A DNA stretch of 42,227 nt from an uncultured Bacteroidota bacterium (GTDB taxonomy: Bacteria; Bacteroidota; Bacteroidia; Chitinophagales; LD1): NCBI GenBank assembly GCA_903861145.1, contig CAIOTH010000115.1:1-42227 (forward strand), in the 5' to 3' direction. The notes beneath the pieces were generated by a model. The model did no database searches. It worked only from the letters and a program-made list of their open reading frames with translations, and was not told the origin of the DNA. Shown here one piece after another: positions 1 through 9,156 of the stretch; the stretch's first letter is position 1; each line of letters begins with the position of its first letter. Made by a program: the position numbers and the translations under genes.

Positions 1-1
1 A

Positions 2-3000
2 GCGGGTAAACCTGTTATTAGCCAGGTTAACCGTTTAACCTGTAGCACTTACATGATTGTAGGCCACGGCTTTAACGGTATTAGCGAAGGCTCGGCGTTT
101 GGCGATGAAAATGAGTGCGATAGCAACTACCCTTTATTCCGATTTACACAGGGTAATAAAGTTTATTACTCGCGCAGCTATAACTGGAATAGCACCGGTG
201 TAGCGCGTGGCCTTAAAGCCGATACCGCCTATTTAACCCTACCAACAAACATGGCCAGCGGTACCTATTATATGTATGCAGTTGCCAATGGTATTGCATC
301 TGATTCACTGCTGTTTACCGATTCGGTAGCATCATTAAGCAGTTCGTTAACTCCACCGGCAGTTTGTAGCGGTTCGGCCTTTACTTATACCCCAACCAGC
401 GGCACACCGGGTGCAACCTTTAGCTGGACCCGCCCTGCGGTAACCGGCATTAGCAATGCAGCCATTACTACAGCACAAACAAGTAACCCTAACGAAGTAC
501 TGGTAAACACTACTTCGGCACCAATAACTGTAACTTATGCGTATTCTGTAACCGGCTCGGGTTGTACTAATGATATAAACGTGCTGGTAGTTATAAATCC
601 AAAACCTACAGCGGGCTTCTCGGGTTTCCCATTAACGGCCTGCGCTTTACCTGATTCAGTAGCGTTTACCAATACCACGGTAGCAGGTACCAGCTATGTT
701 TGGAGCTTCGGCGATAACAGCACCAGTGCCGCCATTAACCCTGTGCATATTTATACAACGGCATCTACCTACAGCGTAAAACTGGTAGCCCGTAGCGCCT
801 GCGGTGCCGATTCAATAACACTATCAAACTATGTAGCTATAACTCCGCCATCGGCACCAACGGTAACATCGCCGGTTAATATTAGCTGCGGTGGCGTTGC
901 TACTTTAACTGCTACCGGTACCGATACCCTTAAATGGTTTAGCCAGCCAAGTGGAGGCAATGTATTAGGCACCGGCACCAGTTTTATAACCGGCGCGTTA
1001 AGCACCAACACTACTTATTATGTTGAAACTTACGCAGCGCCTACGGCATCTTATTGTCCGCCGCTAAGCGATGCAATTGGAGCAGGAAGCAACTTTACAG
1101 GCGCCAATTACCATGGCGAAGTATTTAATGTAAATCAAAATTGCACCCTTGTTTCGGTGCTGGTATATTCGGGTGCAGCGGGTAACCGCACCATTACTTT
1201 AATGGATGCATCGAACAACGTATTACAAAGTGCAGTTGTAAATATTCCCAACGGCACAAGCACGGTAACACTTAATTTCCCGCTAACAGTTGGTACCGGT
1301 TACCAGCTGGGTACCGGCGATAACGTAACTGCGGCCAATCTTTACCGCAATACCGCCGGCGCAGCCTTCCCTTATAACGACCCTAGTGGCTTTGTTACCA
1401 TAACCGGTAATGATATACCCGATAACGTTCACTACTATTATTTCTACGATTGGAAATTACAGGGTGCTGCCTGCGTAAGTGCACGCACACCGGTGGCAGT
1501 TAACATTACCAACGGCTTATCGTTAACCGCAAACGTTACCAATGTAGCGTGCAGCGGCGGCGCTAACGGCTCGGCAGTGCTTACGCCTACCGGCGGAACA
1601 CCGTCTTACACTTATAGCTGGAGCAACGGCCAAACAACCGGCACCTTAACCAATGTTGCTGCGGCTACTTATACAGTTACCGTGCACGATGCTTCCGGCT
1701 GCTCAGGCACGGCCAGCGAAGCTGTTTCGCAACCAAATGCATTAAACGTTTCGGTTACACCGGTTAACGCATCATGCGGTGCAAGCACCGGTAGTGCAAC
1801 AACTTCGGTTACCGGCGGCACAAGTGCATACACTTACTCATGGAGCACAACGGCTACTACATCAGGTGTTACCGGTTTAGCACCTAATACTTATCATTTA
1901 ACGGTTACCGATGCACATAGCTGCACGGCAACGGCACAGGCTGTTATCAGCAATTCATCAAGCCTTACTTTAACAGCAACGGGTATACCTGCATTTTGCC
2001 ATGGCACAGCAAGCGGCAGTGCTAACGTAAGTGTAACCGGCAGCACAGGTTCAATTACTTATAGCTGGAGCAACGGTGGCACTATTGCTTCTATTAACAA
2101 TGTACCTGCCGGTTCATATTCCGTAACCGTAGCTGACGGCGGCGGTTGTTCGGGCACGGCAAGTGCAACAATAACCGATGCAACGGCCATAAACCTTTCG
2201 GTTACATCTGTAAACAGTGGATGTGGTTCGCCAAACGGCAGTGCTAGTGCAACCGTAACAGGTGGCGCAGGCGGATATACTTATAGCTGGACAGGCGGTG
2301 CTACCACCAATGCCATAACCAGCCTATCGGCCAGCACTTATAATGTAACTGTAACCGATAACAATTTATGCAGTGTTACTTCATCGGCTACTATCACTAA
2401 CTCAGGTGCACTTAACATCAGTACCAGCAGCACCCCAACAAGTTGCAGTGGCGGTGCATCGGGTAGTGCGGCAGCTACTATAAATGGTGGCACCTCACCG
2501 TTTACCTATTCATGGTCTAACGGTAACACAACAGCTTCAATAAGCAATGTGGTGGCTGCTACGTACCAGGTAACTGTTGCAGATAATGCAAGTTGCTCGG
2601 GCACGGCTTCGGCGGTAGTTGCTGCGGGCACACCATTAAATACCAATACAAACACAACCAACATTAACTGCTATAGCGCAGCCAATGGTATAGCTTCGGT
2701 AAATGTAAGCAGTGGCACATCGCCTTACCAGTATGCATGGAACACCGGTGCTACCACAGCTACAATTACCAGCCTTGATGCCAACGATTATTACGTTACC
2801 GTTACCGATGGCAACAACTGCGTGGCTATTGACACCGTAACTATTACACAACCCGATGCCATTACCATATTTGTAACGGCAACTCCGGTATCGTGCGCAG
2901 GCTTAACAAATGGCCGTGCTACGGTGCATGCCACCGGTGGTACCCCAAATTACAGTTACTTATGGTCTAATAGTACAACCAGCCTTTCTATTATTAACCT

Positions 3001-3793
3001 GGTTGCCGGCACCTACTCAATTACTTTAACTGATAATAACCTGTGCACCGCATCGGCAAGTTTTGATATTACTAACCCGGTGCCAATTAGCGGACTGGCA
3101 ACACCAACAAACGATTCGTGCAACGCGGGTAGCGATGGCAGCATTATTTTATTACCAGTTGGCGGATCAGCGCCTTATACCTATAGCTGGAGCAACGGCA
3201 GCACCACCGCCAATATCAGCGCGCTGCCTTCGGGCGTTTACACGGTTACAATTACCGATAACGTTAATTGTACGGGTACAAATACAACTACTATTACTGC
3301 GCCAAGCGCGCTTACGGCATCAACAAGCGCAACCGGTGCCAGCAGTGGCCAGGCTAATGGTACTGCAACTGTAACCCCTGCGGGCGGAACAGCACCGTAC
3401 ACAGCAATATGGTCTAACCAACAAACGGGTACTACTATTACCGGTTTGGCAATTGGCATTTACACCGTAACCGTAACCGATGCTAACGGTTGCCAAACCA
3501 CCTCTACAGTAACGGTAGGCCCGGTTGGTATTGCAGAGGTTAGCGATGAGCTTACGTTTACTATTTATCCTAACCCGGCTAAAACGCAGGTTGCTGTAGC
3601 CGCTACTAATTTGGATAAAGAAACAACCCTGGTGTTAGAAGACATTTTGGGACAAACACTTATTACCAGGAACATAGGCACAACCAGCACACCGGTTATA
3701 TTGAACATTGCCGAGTTTGCTGGTGGTGTTTATTTTGTTGAATTAATACAAGACGGTAAAAAAGCAGTTAAGAAACTGGTGATTAACCGTTAG
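2..3793 (+). CDS. T9SS-secreted SprB-repeat surface protein (5' partial)
   Basis: The reading frame is open from base 2, before the first ATG at 53, so the gene begins outside the window. The first ~90 visible residues (FNGISEGSAFGDE, NYPLFRFT, YYMYAVANGIAS) resemble the C-terminal beta domain of galactose-oxidase/kelch-like secreted proteins. Counting from the ATG at 53, next come a PKD domain (about 183-265, with YVWSFGDNST), an Ig-like CHU-associated domain (about 268-330), a Cys-bounded beta domain, nine SprB-type repeats (about 489-1156) and a type A T9SS sorting domain (FTIYPNPAKTQ to the end). SprB repeats are known from gliding adhesins and large Bacteroidota surface proteins. The role is probably an adhesin or extracellular scaffold exported through the outer membrane. 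The gene is followed by a palindrome and a strong terminator. Substrate or partner cannot be told. Confidence 0.9.
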   Translation, partial: AGKPVISQVNRLTCSTYMIVGHGFNGISEGSAFGDENECDSNYPLFRFTQGNKVYYSRSYNWNSTGVARGLKADTAYLTLPTNMASGTYYMYAVANGIASDSLLFTDSVASLSSSLTPPAVCSGSAFTYTPTSGTPGATFSWTRPAVTGISNAAITTAQTSNPNEVLVNTTSAPITVTYAYSVTGSGCTNDINVLVVINPKPTAGFSGFPLTACALPDSVAFTNTTVAGTSYVWSFGDNSTSAAINPVHIYTTASTYSVKLVARSACGADSITLSNYVAITPPSAPTVTSPVNISCGGVATLTATGTDTLKWFSQPSGGNVLGTGTSFITGALSTNTTYYVETYAAPTASYCPPLSDAIGAGSNFTGANYHGEVFNVNQNCTLVSVLVYSGAAGNRTITLMDASNNVLQSAVVNIPNGTSTVTLNFPLTVGTGYQLGTGDNVTAANLYRNTAGAAFPYNDPSGFVTITGNDIPDNVHYYYFYDWKLQGAACVSARTPVAVNITNGLSLTANVTNVACSGGANGSAVLTPTGGTPSYTYSWSNGQTTGTLTNVAAATYTVTVHDASGCSGTASEAVSQPNALNVSVTPVNASCGASTGSATTSVTGGTSAYTYSWSTTATTSGVTGLAPNTYHLTVTDAHSCTATAQAVISNSSSLTLTATGIPAFCHGTASGSANVSVTGSTGSITYSWSNGGTIASINNVPAGSYSVTVADGGGCSGTASATITDATAINLSVTSVNSGCGSPNGSASATVTGGAGGYTYSWTGGATTNAITSLSASTYNVTVTDNNLCSVTSSATITNSGALNISTSSTPTSCSGGASGSAAATINGGTSPFTYSWSNGNTTASISNVVAATYQVTVADNASCSGTASAVVAAGTPLNTNTNTTNINCYSAANGIASVNVSSGTSPYQYAWNTGATTATITSLDANDYYVTVTDGNNCVAIDTVTITQPDAITIFVTATPVSCAGLTNGRATVHATGGTPNYSYLWSNSTTSLSIINLVAGTYSITLTDNNLCTASASFDITNPVPISGLATPTNDSCNAGSDGSIILLPVGGSAPYTYSWSNGSTTANISALPSGVYTVTITDNVNCTGTNTTTITAPSALTASTSATGASSGQANGTATVTPAGGTAPYTAIWSNQQTGTTITGLAIGIYTVTVTDANGCQTTSTVTVGPVGIAEVSDELTFTIYPNPAKTQVAVAATNLDKETTLVLEDILGQTLITRNIGTTSTPVILNIAEFAGGVYFVELIQDGKKAVKKLVINR
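1517..3520 (+). repeat. Nine tandem SprB-type repeats of ~73-75 residues
   Basis: Each unit has the pattern C-x(2-4)-NGSA...GGT-PYTYSWSNG-x-TT-x-I-x-LxxGTYxVTVTDxxxC. The units are divergent at DNA level, so they are old protein repeats and not recent duplications. Most units have one Cys near the start and one near the end. The ninth lacks the first (GASSGQANG) but keeps the second. Confidence 0.85.
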
Positions 3794-3809
3794 AGTGTGT
3801 TCGCGTGCG

Positions 3810-3827
3810 TCCCGATAGCTATCGGGA
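3810..3827. repeat. Palindrome TCCCGATAGCTATCGGGA, copy 1
   Basis: Perfect 18-bp self-complementary sequence 17 bases after the stop of the SprB protein, flanked by G/T-rich octamers (AGTGTGTT, CGCGTGCG before; GTGCTCAT, GTGTTCAT after). The same palindrome recurs at 26632 and 40254, and in degenerate form at 19474. Confidence 0.85.
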
Positions 3828-3851
3828 GTGCTCATGTGTTCATATAAAAAC

Positions 3852-3886
3852 AAAAAAAGGGCTCCCGGTTTGGGTGCCCTTTTTTT
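3852..3886 (+). terminator. Rho-independent terminator after the SprB protein gene
   Basis: Stem GGGCTCCC (3859-3866) pairs with GGGTGCCC (3872-3879), with one T-T mismatch and a GGTTT loop, followed by seven T. An A run precedes the stem, so it could also act on the opposite strand. Confidence 0.9.
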
Positions 3887-3915
3887 GTTTAAATTCACTT
3901 AATTGAAACTATAAA

Positions 3916-4407
3916 ATGACAAGCCGGTTATTCAACATCCTATTACTGTTTGCGCTTTTTGGTATTGGTATGTGGTTTTTTGGCAACCTGTACGAAGGCA
4001 TTGTTATTGCCCCCAATATGTTGAACGATACGGCTACAAGAATGGAGCACTGGCAGAAGTTTTTTGTAGTAACTAACCCGGTTTTCTTTTATGTACCGGT
4101 TCCGCAGTTGGCAACGGTGGTGTTGCTTATCCTGTTTTTTAAAAGCGATAAACAAAAACCGGTATTGCGGCACTATTTAAAACTGGCAAGCATATTCCAG
4201 GTCGCATCTCTTATATTGTCGGTTTACATCATCACCCAAATTAATTTCAAATTGTTTTTTGGCGATTTGAATAAATATAGCGGCCAGCTATCTTCGCTGG
4301 CCCTGCTTTGGAATGCGCTGAATGTAATAAGGGTATTGCTGGTTGCGGCTGTGCTTACATTTACCTTTAAAGCGTATTTGCAAACGCAAAAGAGTGGAAT
4401 AGACTAA
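3916..4407 (+). CDS. Four-helix membrane protein, DUF1772-like
   Basis: 163 residues with four predicted membrane helices: about 6-26, 56-76, 89-109 and 132-153. The conserved-looking centre (MEHWQKFFVVTNPVFFYVP) and the last helix (LLWNALNVIRVLLVAAVL) recall the DUF1772/anthrone-oxygenase-like family of small membrane proteins, which also have four helices and ~150 residues. That assignment is from memory of the pattern and is uncertain. The gene stands alone after a terminator. Its stop codon overlaps the stop codon of the convergent next gene by three bases. Confidence 0.7.
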   Translation: MTSRLFNILLLFALFGIGMWFFGNLYEGIVIAPNMLNDTATRMEHWQKFFVVTNPVFFYVPVPQLATVVLLILFFKSDKQKPVLRHYLKLASIFQVASLILSVYIITQINFKLFFGDLNKYSGQLSSLALLWNALNVIRVLLVAAVLTFTFKAYLQTQKSGID

Positions 4408-4757
4408 CTCCCCTCAGGGTCAACAACTGCTTTTGTTGGTTGGTGATGATTACCCGCACGCTCAAAGGCTGCATTGAGAGATGCTTTTAATATGCCTACT
4501 GCCCCTTCAGCAGCCAGTTCGTACGTGTGTGCATGGTTTTTGGCTACTATGGCTTGTGCGCCATCAATATGGGCTTCAAGTAAACAGCGCTTATCCATTA
4601 GTCCTTCCTTATTGCCGTTCTCATCAGATAGGTGAACATCAAGGCGGCTTATATGCTGGCTAAACCGGTTCAGTTTTTCTGATAGAATGGCAATAATTGG
4701 CGCCTTTAGTTTTTCGTTGGCGTTAACGCTGTGTGCGCTGTTAAACTGGATGGTCAT
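4404..4757 (-). CDS. HPF/RaiA-like ribosome-associated protein
   Basis: 117 residues matching the hibernation-promoting-factor fold: an N-terminal strand (MTIQFNSAHSVNANEKLKAPI), a helix, SRLDVHLSDENG as second strand, CLLEAHIDGAQAIVAKNHAHT as third and fourth strands, and a final helix (YELAAEGAVGILKASLNAAFER). The short form without the C-terminal dimerisation domain is seen. Family members bind the 30S decoding region and silence or protect ribosomes in stationary phase. This member has a variable N-terminus, so it could be a relative with another role. It is convergent with the DUF1772-like gene and probably monocistronic. Confidence 0.7.
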   Translation of the reverse strand: MTIQFNSAHSVNANEKLKAPIIAILSEKLNRFSQHISRLDVHLSDENGNKEGLMDKRCLLEAHIDGAQAIVAKNHAHTYELAAEGAVGILKASLNAAFERAGNHHQPTKAVVDPEGS

Positions 4758-4973
4758 GGGTATTTTATTTTAAATAGGTTGATAAATAAAACCGGTTATG
4801 GTTTTTACTTAGCAAAGGTGGGTGTTGGTGCATGCAGAATCATTACACAATTGCCGACAAAAGTTGCATAATTCACACATAAGCCAACGGTTGCTAAGCC
4901 ATGTGATAATATGGGAATGCAAATAAAAGGTTGCGTTTGAATGTCACTGCAGGGGACGAAAAAACGAATTGGC

Positions 4974-5237
4974 TTATCCAATTAACAGCGCCAGGCCGCC
5001 CATAATGCATGAGCCGCCGGCACCGGTCATACCATAAAGTGCTACATTAAAAACGGTGCCCGTTTGCTGCGTTACAACCAGCACAAACCCGCTTACGCAT
5101 AAAAACACCCCAACGCCTATCAGCAAAATACCCCTCCGGCCTTTTATGTGGTGGTGATTTGGAGCCGGTTGTTTTACCTCATCAGCCACTTGGGTTGATG
5201 CTTGCGTTGGACTGGGTGTATGAGATGGCTGGTTCAT
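4974..5237 (-). CDS. Small two-helix membrane protein
   Basis: 87 residues. A Pro/Thr/Gln-rich cytoplasmic N-terminus (1-25) with a His triplet and a basic KGRRG stop-transfer leads into two hydrophobic segments, about 35-55 (GILLIGVGVFLCVSGFVLVV) and 64-86, the second Gly-rich. It has no recognised family. It lies between the HPF-like gene and the kelch protein gene on the same strand. The hydrophobic pattern and clean ATG support a real gene, but no function can be given. Confidence 0.6.
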   Translation of the reverse strand: MNQPSHTPSPTQASTQVADEVKQPAPNHHHIKGRRGILLIGVGVFLCVSGFVLVVTQQTGTVFNVALYGMTGAGGSCIMGGLALLIG

Positions 5238-5363
5238 AAATGCAAGGTTGAGGTGTGTTACCGATATTTGTGTTGTTTAAATATAAATATTTACCCGAGA
5301 ACAAAAAAGCCTGTGGCATGACAACGGGCTCAATCGTTAAAAGAGACAAAATTTCATACCCCC

Positions 5364-8186
5364 TCACCTAATCAAAATAACATACCCGTTTTTCTCAACC
5401 GTATTACCGGTGCCATCGCTGGCTTTTATTACCCAGGTAAAACTGGCAGGGTCTTGCAGTTTGCCTTTGTAGGTGCCGTTCCAACCGCGGCTGAGGTTGT
5501 TGAGTTCGTTTAAATCGTTACTGCTGTAAACCTCTTCGCCCCACCGGTTAAAAATGCGTATTTGGTAACCGGTTAAATTTTGGCCGAATACAGTAAAGTA
5601 ATCGTTCACCCCATCGCCGTTGGGCGTAAAAGCCTGCGGCACCTGCAAATACGATTGCCCCGCAATTTCGATGCAATGGGTAACGGCATCGTCGCAGCCC
5701 TCAGTGTTCATGGCAACTAAGGTAATACAGTAGTTACCGGTATCGGTGGTTGTAACAGTGTTATTAGTTAGCTCGAGCAGGGTTGAGTCGTGATACCAGG
5801 ATAGGGTTGTGTAGCCGGTTGATTGATTAGTAAGGGTAATAAGCGTTTGCGCGCCGCTTACCTGGCTGGTAAGTGTAAAGGCTGCATGGGCCTGCGGCAA
5901 AACCGTAACTAATTCAAACCCGCTATCAACCGTTAAGCAGGTGGCCGAACTGGAAATGGTGTAGCCGGTTGTTGAATCGGGCTTGAGCCAGGCTTGTGTA
6001 CTGTTAACCCAGGTAACCGATGCAGAGGGCGTAACCGATATCACCGGTGGTGCACTAACCGTTAGCAGGGTTGAATCGCCGGGGCAGATAATAGTTTTGG
6101 TTGCTGAAAAATTTATAGAGCCGCCCAAAATCCATGTTAATTGCAGGGTATCCTGTACTATTGCCCCGCATGAGTTGTGGGCTATTATGATAGCCGGAAA
6201 AGTTCCGCTGGGGTATAAAGGATAAAATACAACGCTATCGGGATAAATCGTACTGTTATAGTAGTAACCATTAGTTAGGCCAAAAGATGTAAACCCGGTT
6301 ACAGATACCGATATATTAGCACCGCTGCAAACAGGTTGAGGCGCGCTTATCGAAAACGTATCGCCCCGCACATGGATGGTAAACATACCTGTATCGGGGA
6401 CTCCGCATAAAGTTGAGGTACCGGTTAACCGGTAAGTAGTTGTAACCGGCGGCGCAAGCCGGTAAGTAGCACTATCAACGATGGTTACACCGGTTAAAGG
6501 GTTAATTTGGTTATTGGCCTGACCCGTAAGACTAAGGATAACTGAAGCGGTTCCACAAATATTTGTGTCGCTAAGTTGGTAAACCAGTTTGCCAGGCTTT
6601 ATAACCTGTATGGTAACCCATGTTGTATCATTATGCTGGCAACTGCTGTGGCCGGTTACAATATAGGTGGTGGTGGTATCGGGTTTTACCATTACGTGGG
6701 TTGAATCGGTAAAACGGGTACCGGTTGCAGGCCATATTTGCAGGCTGTCTCCACCGGTGATGGTTAGCACCGTTGAGTCGCCAATGCAGATAGGGGATTG
6801 AGCTGGTGTGGCCAGTAGGCCGCCCCCAAGATTAACAGTAATGCAAGCGGGATTAGGCACAAACTTCCAGATGTCGTTATAAAAATTAACGAACCCCGCC
6901 GTGCCGCCAAATACCCATAAATTGCTATTGTTATCCATCCAGATACAATGCCCTGAACGGGCCGGGGGCATATTGTTAACGCCCGTTACGCCAAGGTTTC
7001 CGTAATTACCCGGGCTGTTAGTAGCCGCGCTACCCGATACCAGTATCCAGTTGTTTGTAATTGAATTAAAAACCCACAAATCGTTTAAGTAGGTGGTTTC
7101 GTCAAAGCCGCCGTATGCACCGCCAAAACTGTAAAAAGCGTTGCCATGGCATAGGGCAGTTTGTGCCGCCCTGTTCTCATACCGGGCCATGGGGCCGGTA
7201 AAGCCATTGTTGGTGCAAAGCTGGTTGTAATTACCATTTGCGTCCTCATAATTATCGCCGGCCACCCAGGTCCAAAGGTTGTTAACCGAGCTGTATTTCC
7301 ATACATCGCTTACTGACAAAGAGCCGTCGAATCCGCCAAAAATGTAAAAGTTTCCCGCCTGGTCTTTCCAATTAATATAGGTGGCCCGTGCAGATGGTTC
7401 ATTACTTGCGCTGGGCACGCCCTGGCTGCCGTAATTGCCTGTCGAGCCGGGCGTACTGCTTCCATTCACCCACGTCCACAGGCCCGACGAGATATTGTAT
7501 TTCCATACGTCGTTATAAAATAGGCCAAGGTCGGCCGCAAAGCCCCCAAAAAGCCAAAGGTTTCCGGCATCGTCAACCCATGCCGAGGTACACTCATTAC
7601 GGCCACCTGGATTATTGCCCGCTTGCGCCACCCCCAGTAAACCGTAAACCGGTGCCACGGCTGTTTGGCCGGTACCCCCCATCCAGGTCCACTCATTACT
7701 GGCAATATTATACCGCCATAAATCGTTTAATGAGCCCGCACCATTACGCCCGCCGTACAACCATAAATCGCCGGTGGCATCGGTCCATGAGGCAGTGCCC
7801 CATGCCCTGGCCGAAGGATTATTTGTAATGGATGGCACGCCCAGCACGCCAAAGCTGCCGGGATCGTCAGTTGCTCCAAGGCCTTTCATCCAGGTCCAGG
7901 TGTTGGCGGCGGGATTGTACTTCCATAAATCGTTTAGCTGGCCACCACCGGTATACCCACCAAAAACCCAAAAATTACCCTGGTTATCAGTCCACGATAC
8001 AGCTTCATATGAAGCCGGTGGCGAATTTAAAGGGCTGGCTGTGCCTTGTATACCAAATACCCCGGCCGAATTTGAGTTACTCGACCCATTCACCCAAACC
8101 CAGTTGCCACCCTGTGCTTTTACAAGCACCGGAAACGATATCAACACACAAAATATTAAAACAAACCTGTGTATCATGCCATACAT
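5364..8186 (-). CDS. Kelch/Ig-like surface protein with type B T9SS sorting domain (CHU_C)
   Basis: 940 residues. A signal peptide (FVLIFCVLISFPVLVKA) is followed by six kelch-type repeats (about 50-470), each with a core like GNFWVFGGY...LNDLWKYN...WTWM; they should form one beta-propeller. Four Ig-like/PKD-like modules follow (about 475-770), each with a CPGDST or CSG-type opening, then a PKD-like module (about 775-850). The last ~90 residues (FTPNGDGVNDYFTV, IFNRWGEEVY, GWNGTYKG, ending GYVILIR) are the CHU_C gliding-motility C-terminal domain, the type B sorting signal of T9SS. The product is therefore exported through the outer membrane and probably surface-bound. ATG at 8177 is an alternative start that keeps the signal peptide. 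Ligand unknown. Confidence 0.92.
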   Translation of the reverse strand: MYGMIHRFVLIFCVLISFPVLVKAQGGNWVWVNGSSNSNSAGVFGIQGTASPLNSPPASYEAVSWTDNQGNFWVFGGYTGGGQLNDLWKYNPAANTWTWMKGLGATDDPGSFGVLGVPSITNNPSARAWGTASWTDATGDLWLYGGRNGAGSLNDLWRYNIASNEWTWMGGTGQTAVAPVYGLLGVAQAGNNPGGRNECTSAWVDDAGNLWLFGGFAADLGLFYNDVWKYNISSGLWTWVNGSSTPGSTGNYGSQGVPSASNEPSARATYINWKDQAGNFYIFGGFDGSLSVSDVWKYSSVNNLWTWVAGDNYEDANGNYNQLCTNNGFTGPMARYENRAAQTALCHGNAFYSFGGAYGGFDETTYLNDLWVFNSITNNWILVSGSAATNSPGNYGNLGVTGVNNMPPARSGHCIWMDNNSNLWVFGGTAGFVNFYNDIWKFVPNPACITVNLGGGLLATPAQSPICIGDSTVLTITGGDSLQIWPATGTRFTDSTHVMVKPDTTTTYIVTGHSSCQHNDTTWVTIQVIKPGKLVYQLSDTNICGTASVILSLTGQANNQINPLTGVTIVDSATYRLAPPVTTTYRLTGTSTLCGVPDTGMFTIHVRGDTFSISAPQPVCSGANISVSVTGFTSFGLTNGYYYNSTIYPDSVVFYPLYPSGTFPAIIIAHNSCGAIVQDTLQLTWILGGSINFSATKTIICPGDSTLLTVSAPPVISVTPSASVTWVNSTQAWLKPDSTTGYTISSSATCLTVDSGFELVTVLPQAHAAFTLTSQVSGAQTLITLTNQSTGYTTLSWYHDSTLLELTNNTVTTTDTGNYCITLVAMNTEGCDDAVTHCIEIAGQSYLQVPQAFTPNGDGVNDYFTVFGQNLTGYQIRIFNRWGEEVYSSNDLNELNNLSRGWNGTYKGKLQDPASFTWVIKASDGTGNTVEKNGYVILIR

Positions 8187-8386
8187 AGTTTACCGGGTAT
8201 CACTATAAATAAATATAAACTATTTTTTATTAAGACGGAGGGTGTTTTCGCAAGCGCAACGAAATTTTACGTAAGTGTGACAATTGGGGGTTAAATCCAT
8301 TACCTTTTGGATCAAAGTTTAAGCACTCTGCCATTGCTGGTATTAACACAGCAACAAATTCCATCTGCCATCCATAAACTAAAGTG

Positions 8387-9118
8387 TTATATCTTACCGG
8401 TGTAATACAACAACATAACAACCGTGCCGGCATCAAATAAACCGTGTAGTATGGCCAGGTAGGGTAGTAACGAAGGACGTTTATGCAGCGCTATGCCCAG
8501 CATGAGTGCAAAAGGTAAATACATGAAGCCTCGTAAAAAAATGAATTTGTAATCGAACACCAGTGGCAAAGTGCAATGTTGTATAGAAAGAAAAACAACC
8601 GGTAGCAATACCGCCAGCCATTTTATACCTATGTTGCTTTGCAGGCGCGGCATAATATATCCAAAGTAGGTTACAAGTTCGGCCAGCGAAATGCTTACCG
8701 GAAAAGCAATAAGCAAAAAAACAATAAGCGATATTGGTATGGGTTGAAATAATATTTTGCTGTAGTAAACACCATCGCCCCACAGCCAAAGGCTAAGCAA
8801 ATACGGCGGAGCCATAATTAGCGGAACACTTAGCAACACAAGGCCCGAAAATATGGCCAGGTCTTTTTTAAAAAGGTTTTTATTAAAGCGGAACAACGAG
8901 AGGTATTTAACTCCTTCACGTTTTAATAATGCCACCAGCAAAACAATAGATACTACATTGGTTAGGGTGGCGGTTAACAGCCAGTATTTTTGCGATTTCG
9001 CCCACGAGTGAAGCACCAGCGCTATACCCGCCTGAAAGAATGCAAAAAGCAGCAGCCGGCTAAACAACATACTAACCGACAAGGCCGCATTTTTATTAAC
9101 CGGTACCGGATCATTCAT
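8387..9118 (-). CDS. CPBP-family (CAAX-protease-like) membrane protein, degenerate active site
   Basis: 243 residues with about seven membrane helices. Three CPBP/Abi landmarks can be aligned: motif 1 around AELVTYFGYIMPRL (usual form EExxWRGyllPRL), motif 2 with H181 in FLSIQHC, and motif 3 HGLFD (H225, D229). In motif 1 only E147 remains; the second Glu is Leu148 and the Arg is Phe152. CPBP proteins are glutamic-type intramembrane proteases that process prenylated proteins or bacteriocins, so this one may be inactive or altered. It is transcribed in the same direction as the kelch gene and probably forms a pair with the flavodoxin gene 38 bases upstream. Confidence 0.7.
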   Translation of the reverse strand: MNDPVPVNKNAALSVSMLFSRLLLFAFFQAGIALVLHSWAKSQKYWLLTATLTNVVSIVLLVALLKREGVKYLSLFRFNKNLFKKDLAIFSGLVLLSVPLIMAPPYLLSLWLWGDGVYYSKILFQPIPISLIVFLLIAFPVSISLAELVTYFGYIMPRLQSNIGIKWLAVLLPVVFLSIQHCTLPLVFDYKFIFLRGFMYLPFALMLGIALHKRPSLLPYLAILHGLFDAGTVVMLLYYTGKI

Positions 9119-9156
9119 AGCAGTTTGGGTTTTAATTGTCCATGCGGTTTATGATG

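Noticed and set aside
5182-5367. 61-residue - strand frame upstream of the small membrane protein
   Set aside because: Overlaps the better-supported gene at 4974-5237 in another frame and has no recognisable features.
7388-8208. Three long + strand frames opposite the kelch protein
   Set aside because: They lie inside a confident signal-peptide/kelch gene on the other strand, have basic low-quality composition and no domain; typical antisense shadows.
8230-8436. 68-residue - strand frame overlapping the end of the CPBP-like gene
   Set aside because: Reads the CPBP 3' end in another frame; no signal, domain or plausible start.
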